The translations under genes and the position numbers were made by a program. From Mucilaginibacter sp. UBA5151 (GTDB lineage Bacteria > Bacteroidota > Bacteroidia > Sphingobacteriales > Sphingobacteriaceae): a DNA stretch of 37,605 nucleotides. How positions within the stretch are numbered: position 1 is the first letter of the stretch; the number at the start of each line of letters is the position of its first letter. The notes under the pieces are model-generated. The model saw only the letters and a list, made by a program, of their open reading frames with translations. It ran no database searches and had not been told where the DNA came from. This document shows positions 7,896-15,235 of this stretch, piece after piece. Where the stretch lies: assembly GCA_002413785.1 (NCBI GenBank), contig DHXR01000085.1, positions 1-37,605 on the forward strand. Reading direction: 5' to 3'.

Positions 7896-9170
7896 ATGCA
7901 TCCTATAAATTCAAGTCCCCTAAAATTATTACTCGTAGATAAAACTTATATCCAGGAACTAAGTAATATTGAACGGAAAAAATATTTACAAAAGGTTAAG
8001 TTTCTAAAATATATACATGCTGAAGGCCCCCAGTCAAACGCCAGCTTGAGTAATTTTCTAAATTTAAGCTTACCGACTTCAATTACATTGGTCAATGAAC
8101 TTATAGAGGAGAATTTGATAGAAAGAAAAGGAAGAGGTGAATCTGTTGGCGGAAGAAAGCCAGATCTGTATGCCCTAAAGGATAATTCTTTCTATATTCT
8201 TGGTATTGATATGGAAAGATTTAAGATCAAAATGGCCATTTTCGATAATAATAATAACAACATGACCGGCGTACAAAGCTTCTCATTTCCTATAACACAA
8301 GAGATAATAGCCGTAAATCAACTTTATGACATTGCTCAGGATCTGATGAAGACCTCGAAGATTGATCAAACTAAATTAATCGGGATAGGGATTGATATGC
8401 CGGGCTTGGTTGATACAGCCCTGGGTGAAAATTATACTTATTTGTTTTCAGGAAAAGGATCTAAAAGCTTAAAAGACACATTAGAAGAAAAATTCAATAA
8501 ACCTGTTTTCATTCAAAATGATGTTAAGAGCGCAACCCTTGCCGAGTCTCGTTTTGGGCTGGCCAATAATAAAAAGGATGTACTTGTGCTTTTAATGGAC
8601 TGGGGTGTTGGTTTAGGGGTGATCATGGGTGGAAAATTACAAGATGGAACATCAGGCTTTTCAGGTGAACTTGGGCATATCCCTTTTGTTGATGACGGCG
8701 CTTTATGTTATTGCGGCAAACGCGGGTGCCTGGAAACAGTAGCTTCGGGCATTGCATTGGCAAAAATGGCCAAGGAAGGTATAAAATCCGGTCAGAATTC
8801 AATTTTGGATAAACTATCTGACCAGGAAATAGACAAAATAGAACCACAATTGGTTATTGATGCTGCAAATCGCGGTGATCAGTATGCAATTAGTATATTA
8901 GCTGATATCGGCATTAAACTGGGGAAAGGTATAGCTATCTTAATACAACTATTTAACCCGGAGCTAATTATACTGGGAGGGAAAATGGCCGAAGCAAAGC
9001 AATATATAACTATTCCAATTCAACAATCAATTAACACTTATTGCATGACGGAAATGAGAGAAAAGGTTGATGTTGTTTTATCAAAACTCGGGCAAGATGC
9101 TGCTATAATAGGTACGGTTGGATATGTTATAGAAAAAATTTTAGAACGACAGATCCTTTTAGTATTCTGA
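7896..9170 (+). CDS. ROK family transcriptional regulator (NagC/XylR type)
   Basis: The 424-residue protein has an N-terminal winged helix-turn-helix at about residues 30-95 (GPQSNASLSNFLNLSLPTSI, then IERKGRGESVGGRKP), followed by a ROK sugar-kinase-like domain. Hallmarks are ILGIDMERFKIKMAIFD, IGIGIDMPGLVD, QNDVKSATLAE, GELGHIPF (zinc-ligand histidine near 258) and the zinc motif CYCGKRGCLE near residue 271. The phosphate-loop DMERFKIK departs from the kinase DxGxT pattern, which supports a regulator over a glucokinase. Divergent placement suggests it controls the DUF1080/Gfo operon in response to a sugar or its keto derivative. It ends 78 bases before the IS1182 left end and is intact. Confidence 0.9.
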   Translation: MHPINSSPLKLLLVDKTYIQELSNIERKKYLQKVKFLKYIHAEGPQSNASLSNFLNLSLPTSITLVNELIEENLIERKGRGESVGGRKPDLYALKDNSFYILGIDMERFKIKMAIFDNNNNNMTGVQSFSFPITQEIIAVNQLYDIAQDLMKTSKIDQTKLIGIGIDMPGLVDTALGENYTYLFSGKGSKSLKDTLEEKFNKPVFIQNDVKSATLAESRFGLANNKKDVLVLLMDWGVGLGVIMGGKLQDGTSGFSGELGHIPFVDDGALCYCGKRGCLETVASGIALAKMAKEGIKSGQNSILDKLSDQEIDKIEPQLVIDAANRGDQYAISILADIGIKLGKGIAILIQLFNPELIILGGKMAEAKQYITIPIQQSINTYCMTEMREKVDVVLSKLGQDAAIIGTVGYVIEKILERQILLVF

Positions 9171-9248
9171 CAAGGAAAATAAAGCGGATAAGTGGTCAAT
9201 GACACCTCTTAACTCCCTTATTTCATCCTTTCGCTGCTGGTAAAACAT

Positions 9249-10518
9249 ATAGGAGCCTGTCGGACTTAACAATCCGGTAAATATTTTGTATATTCCGCTA
9301 TGAAACGGTTTCAAGGCGCAATGCGAGAGCAGGGTATGTTAATGCCATACGATTTATCAGAATGGCTACCGGAACCCCATTTAGCGCGTTTTGTTGTGGA
9401 GATAACTGATAAGCTGGATTTTACTGCCGTGTACCGTCAATATCAAGGCAAAGGGACAGCAGCGTATGACCCCAAACTACTTTTGGCTTTATTATTCTAC
9501 GGCTATTCAACAGGCGTATTCGGTTCAAGGAAAATAGAGGCGGCCACTTATGATTCAGTTGCCTTTCGTTTCATTGCTGGCAACCAGCATCCCGATCATG
9601 ATACCATAGCGGTTTTTCGCAAACGCTTTCTTAATGAAATCCGTGGATGGATTAAAGAGATATTACTTATAGGTAAAGAATTGGGATTGGTGAAGCTTGG
9701 CAATATCTATATTGATGGAACCAAGATACAAGCCAATACCTCCCGGCATAAAGCGATGAGCTTTGAATATATGAAGCGATTAGAAGTCCAATTGGAAAGC
9801 GAAATAGAGCCCCGTACGTACGGGGCTGGAGCTTGCCACGGCACAGGATGAAAAGGAAAAGGATCAGCAGCTTGAAATCCCCGGGGAACTGAAACTGCGG
9901 AAAGATCGGCTGGAGAAGATAAAGCAGGCTAAAGCGATAGTAGAAGCATGTGCTGCCGAAAAGGTATAAACAGGACAAGGAGGCATACGACCAACGGATG
10001 GAAAAACGGGACCAGCATGAAGAAAAGACTGGTAAAAAGCCACGTGGGAAAGCTCCCGAGCCCCTTCTGAAACACCGAAAGAGTCTGATCAGTATAATTT
10101 TACCGATCCGGAGTCAAGGATCATGAAAACATCCCGTGGTTTTGATCAATGCTATAATGCCCGGGCAGCTGTGAATGAAGATATGCTCATCGTTGGAGCT
10201 TACAGTAATGCCCATGCAAATGACAATCAGGAATTTATTCCGGCAGTAGCTTCGGTTGACCCTCAACCGGGCACGATAAAAACAGCAACGGCAGATGGTG
10301 GTTATTTCAGCGAAAACAATGTATTAAAGGTTCAGGAACAGCGTATTGAACCAATTATAGCTACCTCAAGAGAAAAGCATAACAGCTTTCTGGAAACCTA
10401 TCCCGAAAAGCAAGATACTGTAAATGAGCACATAACAGTAATAGAGCAAATGAACCAAAGATTAAAAAGCAAAGAAGGCGGTGACATATACAAAAAAAGG
10501 AAGCAAACTGTTGAGCCG
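9249..10518 (+). mobile_element. IS1182-family insertion sequence, 3'-truncated
   Basis: The left inverted repeat at 9249-9268 (ATAGGAGCCTGTCGGACTTA) is the exact reverse complement of 52-71. The transposase start follows 31 bases later. No copy of the right-end repeat is seen after the transposase, and the reading diverges from the IS1182 pattern right after the catalytic-glutamate motif RKQTVEP at about 10518. The element is therefore cut at its 3' side. Both IS copies point the same way and bracket the 9.2-kb sugar-oxidation cluster, as the two ISs of a composite element would. Confidence 0.75.
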
Positions 10519-10617
10519 GAACCGAAATCAATAGAGAGGTTATATCATATTACAAAACACTTTGTTGCCGTAACGGAAAAAGTGTATGAAAAACATTTGC
10601 TGAACAGCAGCCTGTAA
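9300..10617 (+). pseudogene. IS1182-family transposase, interrupted and truncated
   Basis: Three frames add up to an IS1182 DDE transposase. The N-terminal part (9300 to about 9809) contains the DUF772-like region and the first catalytic Asp in YIDGTKIQAN. The middle part continues in another frame (ELATAQDEKEKD onward). The part from 10123 contains TADGGYFSE (second Asp) and RKQTVEP (Glu). Breaks are a 16-base palindromic insertion at 9810-9825, an extra A in the run at 9959-9962, and a missing C in the run at 10061-10064. Correcting these gives AERYKQDKEAYDQR and KAPEPPSETPKESDQY, as expected. After 10518 the last 32 codons do not resemble the family. It is almost certainly inactive as it stands. 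Confidence 0.85.
9808..9827. repeat. 20-bp perfect palindrome inserted in the transposase gene
   Basis: AGCCCCGTACGTACGGGGCT is perfectly self-complementary. Removing the 16-base core CCCCGTACGTACGGGG (9810-9825) rejoins GAAATAGAG to CTGGAGCTT and restores the transposase frame as IELELATAQ. The core is therefore an insertion of length 3n+1 and not part of the original gene. Confidence 0.8.
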
Positions 10618-11217
10618 TGTATAGTCCATTAAAGGCAGACTGCGGCAGGCGGCTCATTACATCACGCGTTAGCACGCTATATTCCATTCGCCGCCAGCCT
10701 CGCTGCCAGTGGCGCAGGATTGAAACTCGTACCTCCTGACATACCTGCTTTTTGGGGCTGTAGTTAAGTTTTCATTGGAGATACGAACGTTGTTCGTTAA
10801 ATAAACATGGTAATGATGGAAAAACAAAATCGTTGTTCCGTTAACGGTGACATCTGCAACATCTACAGGTTATATTTTACTACTGGTGGTTATTACAAAT
10901 ATCCGTCCTCATTTTATTGTTGCATTCCACCGCAGTCACAAAATTAGCACCGCAGAAAAACCGTCAAGGGCACGTAAATGGGCAGTTGTCTATTTTTTTT
11001 AGCCCACCCTTGACAGTTTCCTGCTTGCTGCTGGCGGCTGTTTAAGCGGAGCAATGGCAGGCTCCGTGCAAGGCGCACAGCGGACAAGTTTATTCTTCGG
11101 TAATACCAAAAAACTCGTGACCATTCGGTTTACCTAAATGGGATCAAACCAATAATTCAACTGCAGCAAAAATGAGTCTTACTTTTCCCTATGGATTGAA
11201 AGGTAGTTATTCCATTA
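10519..11217. other. Gene-poor stretch between IS remnant and integrase remnant
   Basis: No credible gene is seen here. Bases 10519-10617 continue the open frame of the broken transposase with residues foreign to the family. The rest shows patchy base composition (GC-rich at 10630-10720 and 11020-11090, AT-rich elsewhere). An imperfect inverted repeat, AAACCGTCAAGGG at 10958-10970 against CCCTTGACAGTTT at 11007-11019 (one mismatch), has a run of eight T in its loop. The mosaic look and the flanking IS and integrase remnants suggest leftover mobile DNA. Confidence 0.5.
10958..11019. repeat. Imperfect inverted repeat (13-bp arms)
   Basis: The arms AAACCGTCAAGGG and CCCTTGACAGTTT pair with one mismatch across a loop of 36 bases that carries a run of eight T. 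It could be a transcription terminator or a fragment of a mobile-element end. There is no gene close on either side to decide. Confidence 0.5.
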
Positions 11218-12542
11218 TTAAATTCCTGTTTTTAAGAATGGCAAATCGATTTGCTCAAATAAGTATCTAACGTTAACAACGGGCTTCTTAGTCAGCTTCT
11301 CGTCATTTTCCCTTAACAGATTTAATACCGCATTTTGAACTTCATCTACTATAGTCCAATCTTTTTCTAAATAAATATCAGTTGTTTTTCGACCATGATC
11401 TACATGATTAAGAGCCTGAGCAACATCATCTTTTGGCAACCGGCATTTATTACGGGCAAGATTACCAAATGTATGCCGTGCCGAATAATATGTAAGACCA
11501 GGGATTTCGGTAAGTATTGATATTTGCCTCATACCTTTACTTAACGCAGCATTCAAATTTCCTATACAGGAATATCTTTCTGAAAGGGTTTCGGCAAATT
11601 TTAGTAATTCGGCTACTTCCGGGACTATTTTGATACTTATGAACGCGTTATCCTTTCTTTTACCTTTAGTCTTTGAACGATTATATTCAAGCCTGCCTTT
11701 TTTATTATATAGTTCCTGTTATAAAAATCAACTGCATTCATACCGCACAGGTAGAAAGACAACATCAATAGATTTCTTGCCAATTCCGTCCTGCCCAATG
11801 GTTCAATTTTACAATCCCTAACTTTTATCAAATCCTTGACCTGGATGTTTCGTTTCCTTGTTTCTGGGCTTTCAACAATTTTATACTCTTCGAAAGGGTT
11901 ATATTTAATGGGATTTAACCCTAAAGAGGGCTTATTGTAATGAATCATAGACGCTGTAAAAAAACCTTGAAAATCTCTTAAATAAACATGGACGCTGGCG
12001 TCTGGAAGTGGTTTACCCTCTATTTTATATTCTTTTCCAAATTGATTCTTTCTTATCAAAACTCTTTTACCTCTTAAGTAACGTTCATAATAACCTATAA
12101 AGCTTAATGTAATTTGCTCAATCGGTAAGCTTGATTTTCCGTCCAGAAAATCTACCAGGCTATTACGAACAGTTTTATAATTTGCAGCACTTTTAGTCCG
12201 GCCATCTGCAATTAACTTATCTATATTTATTTGACAAAAATTAATGAAATCAATTTTCTCATCTTTTTTGAGCAGAAATTGCCTCAGAGATTCCGCTGTA
12301 AAATTATCAAGGCGCTCCTCTAAATTGCTTACACTCTTTCGGTAATCATCCAGCGTTCGGTTTAAAATGGAATTGAGAAACTGATCCTTAATTTTAAAAT
12401 CTTTAGTGAGTTGTCTGTCCACCACATAATGAGAGGTGTCGATATATACTCTTTCTCTTTGGTGGGTAATACAAATTTTAACATTGTAAGTACCGTCTGC
12501 CTTTTTGTGATGTTTGAATACTTTAGCGCTTAATGTAGCCAT
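11218..12542 (-). pseudogene. Tyrosine recombinase (integrase), frameshifted
   Basis: Two frames make one integrase. The N-terminal part (from ATG at 12542, MATLSAKVFKHHKK) holds the arm-binding beta domain and a SAM-like core-binding domain as found in Bacteroidota integrases. The C-terminal part (11218-11556) holds the catalytic TYYSARHTFGNLARNKCR (Arg-His box) and HVDHGRKTTDIYLEK (His and the nucleophilic Tyr). The break is at a run of six T, 11698-11703. Adding one base restores IIKKGRLEYNRSKTKGKRKDNAFISIK and joins the two parts through KFAETLSERYSCIGNLNAALSKG. Total length near 440 residues is normal. It lies next to the 3' end of tRNA-Asn, a usual integration point. Inactive if the frameshift is real. 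Confidence 0.85.
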
Positions 12543-12567
12543 GATCAATTAAATTAACCACGAAGCG

Positions 12568-12611
12568 TTGTAACACAATTGTAACACAATTGTAACACAA
12601 TTGTAACACAA
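12568..12611. repeat. Four tandem 11-bp direct repeats upstream of the integrase
   Basis: The unit TTGTAACACAA is repeated exactly four times (12568-12578, 12579-12589, 12590-12600, 12601-12611). The array ends 26 bases upstream of the integrase ATG, between it and the tRNA. An 11-base period places every unit on one face of the helix. Arm-type binding sites of tyrosine recombinases are short direct repeats in this kind of position, so these may be integrase arm sites or an autoregulatory operator. Confidence 0.7.
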
Positions 12612-12744
12612 CTCCGTGAAGTTTGACAAAAATTCTTGCGAAACTGAAATTTTGATGATATAGCCTCTGCTTTGTTGAGAAGACGAAAAATACGTCATAG
12701 CAGCAAAAAAGTGCATTTCTTGCTCAAAATAGGCTATTTTTATT

Positions 12745-12775
12745 GAAAAAAGGCCCCGCAGACGTGCGGGGCCTT
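12745..12775 (-). terminator. Rho-independent terminator of tRNA-Asn
   Basis: Bases 12750-12760 and 12765-12775 form an 11-bp stem (AAGGCCCCGCA paired with TGCGGGGCCTT) around a GACG loop. Read leftward, the stem is followed by a T run (A run at 12746-12751 on the plus strand). It starts right after the 3' end of the tRNA. Confidence 0.85.
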
Positions 12776-12776
12776 G

Positions 12777-12850
12777 CTCCTGAGGCTGGGCTCGAACCAG
12801 CGACCCTCTGATTAACAGTCAGATGCTCTAACCAGCTGAGCTACTCAGGA
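12777..12850 (-). tRNA. tRNA-Asn(GTT)
   Basis: The reverse strand from 12850 to 12777 folds as a 74-base cloverleaf. The acceptor stem TCCTGAG pairs with CTCAGGA, the D arm is AGCTCAGCTGGTTAGAGC, the anticodon loop is CTGTTAA with anticodon GTT, and the T arm is GCTGGTTCGAGCCCAGC. The discriminator base is G, as expected for tRNA-Asn. The CCA end is not encoded. A strong terminator follows, and an integrase remnant sits on its 3' side. Confidence 0.96.
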
Positions 12851-13048
12851 ATATTTTCCGGTTTGGAGTGTGCAAAAGTATGATTTCCGCGTTAAATAAG
12901 CAACAACTCTTTTAAAAAAAATTAAATAGCTGTTAATGAGCTCACAGCCAGGTCGGTTTTTGCAATTTCGCGGTAGGTTATCAAAAAAGCAGAAGCTTTT
13001 ACGCTTTAAATTCACAATATTTGTGCAAAAAATTTTAAAAGATATTTA

Positions 13049-13966
13049 ATGAGCCTTTTAGTTATTGGTACCGTGGCTTTCGACGCCATTGAAACGCCCT
13101 TTGGTAAAACGGATAAAATTGTTGGCGGCGCGGCAACTTATGCCAGTTTGGCCGCTTCCTATTTTTATAATAAGGTGAAAATTGTAGCTGTAGTGGGCGA
13201 TGATTTCCCGCAAAGCGAAATTGACGACCTTAACCGTCACCATATCCGTACCGACGGACTACAGGTAAAAAAAGGTGAAAAATCTTTCTTTTGGGCTGGC
13301 AAATACCATAACGACATGAACAGCCGTGATACCCTGGTAACTGAATTGAATGTGCTGGCCGATTTTGACCCCATCATCCCCGCTGCCTACCAGGACTGCG
13401 AATACCTGATGCTGGGCAATTTACAGCCGCAGGTACAGCAAACTGTGATAAAAAGACTCGCTAACCGCCCGAAACTGATTGTAATGGACACCATGAATTT
13501 CTGGATGGATATTGCGCTCGATGATTTGCTGGAAACCATAAAAATGGTGGACGTGTTAACCATTAACGATGCAGAGGCCCGCCAGTTATCGGGAGAATAC
13601 TCACTGGTAAAAGCAGCCCGTAAGATATTGACCATGGGCCCGCAATACCTTATCATAAAAAAAGGCGAACATGGTGCGCTGCTTTTTAACGAGGATAAAA
13701 TATTTGCCGCTCCGGCACTGCCATTAGCAGAAGTATTTGACCCCACCGGCGCGGGGGATACCTTTGCAGGCGGCTTTATCGGCTATATGGCAAAAGTGGG
13801 CACCGTTAATTTTAACAACATGAAAAACGCCATCATTTTTGGCTCGGCATTGGCTTCATTCTGTGTTGAAAAATTCGGTACCGAAAAGATCAGGAACCTT
13901 AGCCAGGAAGAAATTGCCGCGCGGGTACAGGAGTTTGTGAGTTTGAGCAGATTTGAAATATCATAA
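13049..13966 (+). CDS. PfkB family carbohydrate kinase
   Basis: A 305-residue cytoplasmic sugar kinase of the ribokinase/PfkB family. The N-terminal substrate-binding region has KIVGGAATYASLAASYF. The C-terminal signature DPTGAGDTFAGGFIGYMAK (about residues 231-249) contains the catalytic base Asp and the anion-hole glycines. The middle IKKGEHGAL is also typical. The phosphate acceptor cannot be told from sequence; adenosine-kinase-like and sugar-kinase members look alike at this level. It stands alone, 198 bases from the divergently read tRNA, and its stop is followed by seven-base repeats shared with the convergent cytochrome b5-like gene. Confidence 0.9.
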   Translation: MSLLVIGTVAFDAIETPFGKTDKIVGGAATYASLAASYFYNKVKIVAVVGDDFPQSEIDDLNRHHIRTDGLQVKKGEKSFFWAGKYHNDMNSRDTLVTELNVLADFDPIIPAAYQDCEYLMLGNLQPQVQQTVIKRLANRPKLIVMDTMNFWMDIALDDLLETIKMVDVLTINDAEARQLSGEYSLVKAARKILTMGPQYLIIKKGEHGALLFNEDKIFAAPALPLAEVFDPTGAGDTFAGGFIGYMAKVGTVNFNNMKNAIIFGSALASFCVEKFGTEKIRNLSQEEIAARVQEFVSLSRFEIS

Positions 13967-13970
13967 AGAC

Positions 13971-14072
13971 AGCAGTCTTGAGTCGCATGTATTACGTCTG
14001 AAGTCAAAATGGGGCTGGATCGATGACTTTTTTTTCTTACTTCAGACTCAAGACTTAGGACTCCAGACTTTA
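13971..14072. repeat. Degenerate seven-base repeats between convergent genes
   Basis: The right half reads as consecutive seven-base units, ACTTCAG ACTCAAG ACTTAGG ACTCCAG ACTTTAT. The left half contains the inverted counterparts (AGTCTTGAGTC, GTCTGAAGTC). The two halves can pair, giving a large imperfect hairpin between the PfkB gene and the cytochrome b5-like gene. The stop codon of the latter (14070-14072) lies inside the last unit. It may act as a two-way terminator. Confidence 0.65.
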
Positions 14073-14306
14073 TCCCAACCTTCCTATCGCATCAAAATGG
14101 TCGAAAACCCATTCATCATGCGGAGCGTCAACAAGTTCGGGTGTAAGGTCCTGCCCGGCCCAGTGTTCATAATGTTTGCCTTTTAGCCATAGTCGGCTGC
14201 GCGATACATCATAGATCAATCCTTTATAGGCTATCCACACTTCGGGCTTGTCCTGCCCGTTGCGCAGGGCAAGCTGAGATTTTGTATAAACAGGCAGGTC
14301 CTTCAT
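14070..14306 (-). CDS. Cytochrome b5-like heme/steroid-binding domain protein
   Basis: A small protein with a cytochrome b5-like fold. It has 78 residues from the ATG at 14306, where the family pattern starts (MKDLPVYTKSQLALRNGQ). An ATG at 14354 would add 16 residues. Recognisable parts are WIAYKGLIYDVSRSRLWLKGKHYEHWAGQDLT and FDHFDAIGRLG. The first His is kept in KGKHYEHWAGQD, and the second usual ligand region reads APHDEWVF. The function in this group is not established; heme or small-ligand binding is likely. It lies 125 bases downstream of the sigma factor gene, with a terminator between. Confidence 0.75.
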   Translation of the reverse strand: MKDLPVYTKSQLALRNGQDKPEVWIAYKGLIYDVSRSRLWLKGKHYEHWAGQDLTPELVDAPHDEWVFDHFDAIGRLG

Positions 14307-14376
14307 TAGGGCTTTGTATCCCGCTAAAATACTTAATCGGGCCTTATAAAGCATATATTATTGAAAAAAAGGGGAC

Positions 14377-14410
14377 AAAAAAATCCCCCTGCTTGTTAAC
14401 AGGGAGATTT
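14377..14410 (-). terminator. Rho-independent terminator downstream of the sigma factor gene
   Basis: Read leftward, AAATCTCCCTG pairs with CAGGGGGATTT (one mismatch) around an eight-base loop, at 14381-14410, and a T run follows (A run at 14377-14383 on the plus strand). It lies 21 bases after the stop codon of the ECF sigma gene. Confidence 0.8.
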
Positions 14411-14431
14411 AAACTGATATATATGGATGTG

Positions 14432-14968
14432 CTAATTTTCTGCATAAGCCGGTTTCGCAATACTGTTATCATAAGCTTTTAAACTTTTTTTCAGCAATTT
14501 ACGTGCAACGTGTATCCGTGTTTTTACGGTTCCAATCGGAATAATCAGGTGATCGGCAATTTCGTGGTATTTATGGCCCTCAAAGTACATAGTGAAAGGC
14601 AAATAGTAATCGGAAGGCAACCTGTCCAATGCTTTTTTAACATCGTCCATTACAAATTTAGCTTCGCCCTGGTTTTTTGTTGAACTGAATACCAGATTTG
14701 GCGAGGATATCTCATCAGATTTGATAACAAAAGTGTTCATCTTTATAAACCGTCTGTAGTTATTTATGAAGGTATTTTTCATAATAGTGTATAACCACCC
14801 TTTTAAATTTGTTCCTTCCTTAAACTTATTATAATAAGTTATGGCCTTCAACATTGTATCCTGAACAAGGTCGTTAGCATCGTCTGCATCGTGTGTAAAA
14901 TGTAAGGCGTAAGACCTCAAAGAGGTCGCCTGACGCAGTACCAGGGTGTTAAACTCAATCTTTGTCAT
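14432..14968 (-). CDS. RNA polymerase sigma factor, ECF (sigma-70 region 2/4) family
   Basis: A 178-residue ECF sigma factor. Region 2 is at about residues 10-80, with DADDANDLVQDTMLKAI and NLKGWLYTIMKNTFINNYRR (the -10 recognition helix). Region 4 is at about 112-165, with LDRLPSDYYLPFTMYFEGHKYHEIADHLIIPIGTVKTRIHVARKLLKKSL, a complete helix-turn-helix. No anti-sigma gene is adjacent, so control is probably elsewhere or transcriptional. Such stand-alone ECF factors are common in Bacteroidota. A TATGTTTG element (reverse of 14998-15005), matching the Bacteroidota -7 consensus TAnnTTTG, lies 30 bases upstream of the ATG. Confidence 0.92.
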   Translation of the reverse strand: MTKIEFNTLVLRQATSLRSYALHFTHDADDANDLVQDTMLKAITYYNKFKEGTNLKGWLYTIMKNTFINNYRRFIKMNTFVIKSDEISSPNLVFSSTKNQGEAKFVMDDVKKALDRLPSDYYLPFTMYFEGHKYHEIADHLIIPIGTVKTRIHVARKLLKKSLKAYDNSIAKPAYAEN

Positions 14969-14997
14969 ACTGTTAAAGTTTTGTACTTTACCTTAGA

Positions 14998-15005
14998 CAA
15001 ACATA
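14998..15005 (-). promoter_or_regulatory. Possible -7 promoter element of the sigma factor gene
   Basis: The reverse strand reads TATGTTTG, matching the Bacteroidota housekeeping -7 consensus TAnnTTTG, 29 bases upstream of the sigma gene ATG. A TTTTG lies about 25 bases further upstream, longer than the usual spacing to the -33 element, so the call is tentative. Confidence 0.35.
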
Positions 15006-15235
15006 GTACCACTAAAAAAATCCGCACCTGCAAAACAACGTACCATGAGGTAAGGCAATGTTTAAATTAAAGTTAGTGTACTAACAACACAATAAAACAA
15101 ACAACTAATTTAACAACAGCTATTTATGGGTAACATTACAAAGAAAACAGTTTTTTGATTTGTGCCGGATTTGAGGATATCTGGCTATTAAAACACAACA
15201 ATTCAGGCGGCGGGCATAAGCATAATTAAAAATAA

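Noticed and set aside
7896..9170. Glucokinase
   Set aside because: The ROK protein has an N-terminal helix-turn-helix and lacks a clean DxGxT phosphate loop, so a regulator is the better call.
12568..12611. Plasmid-type iterons / replication origin
   Set aside because: Only four short units and no replication gene nearby; the position fits integrase sites better.
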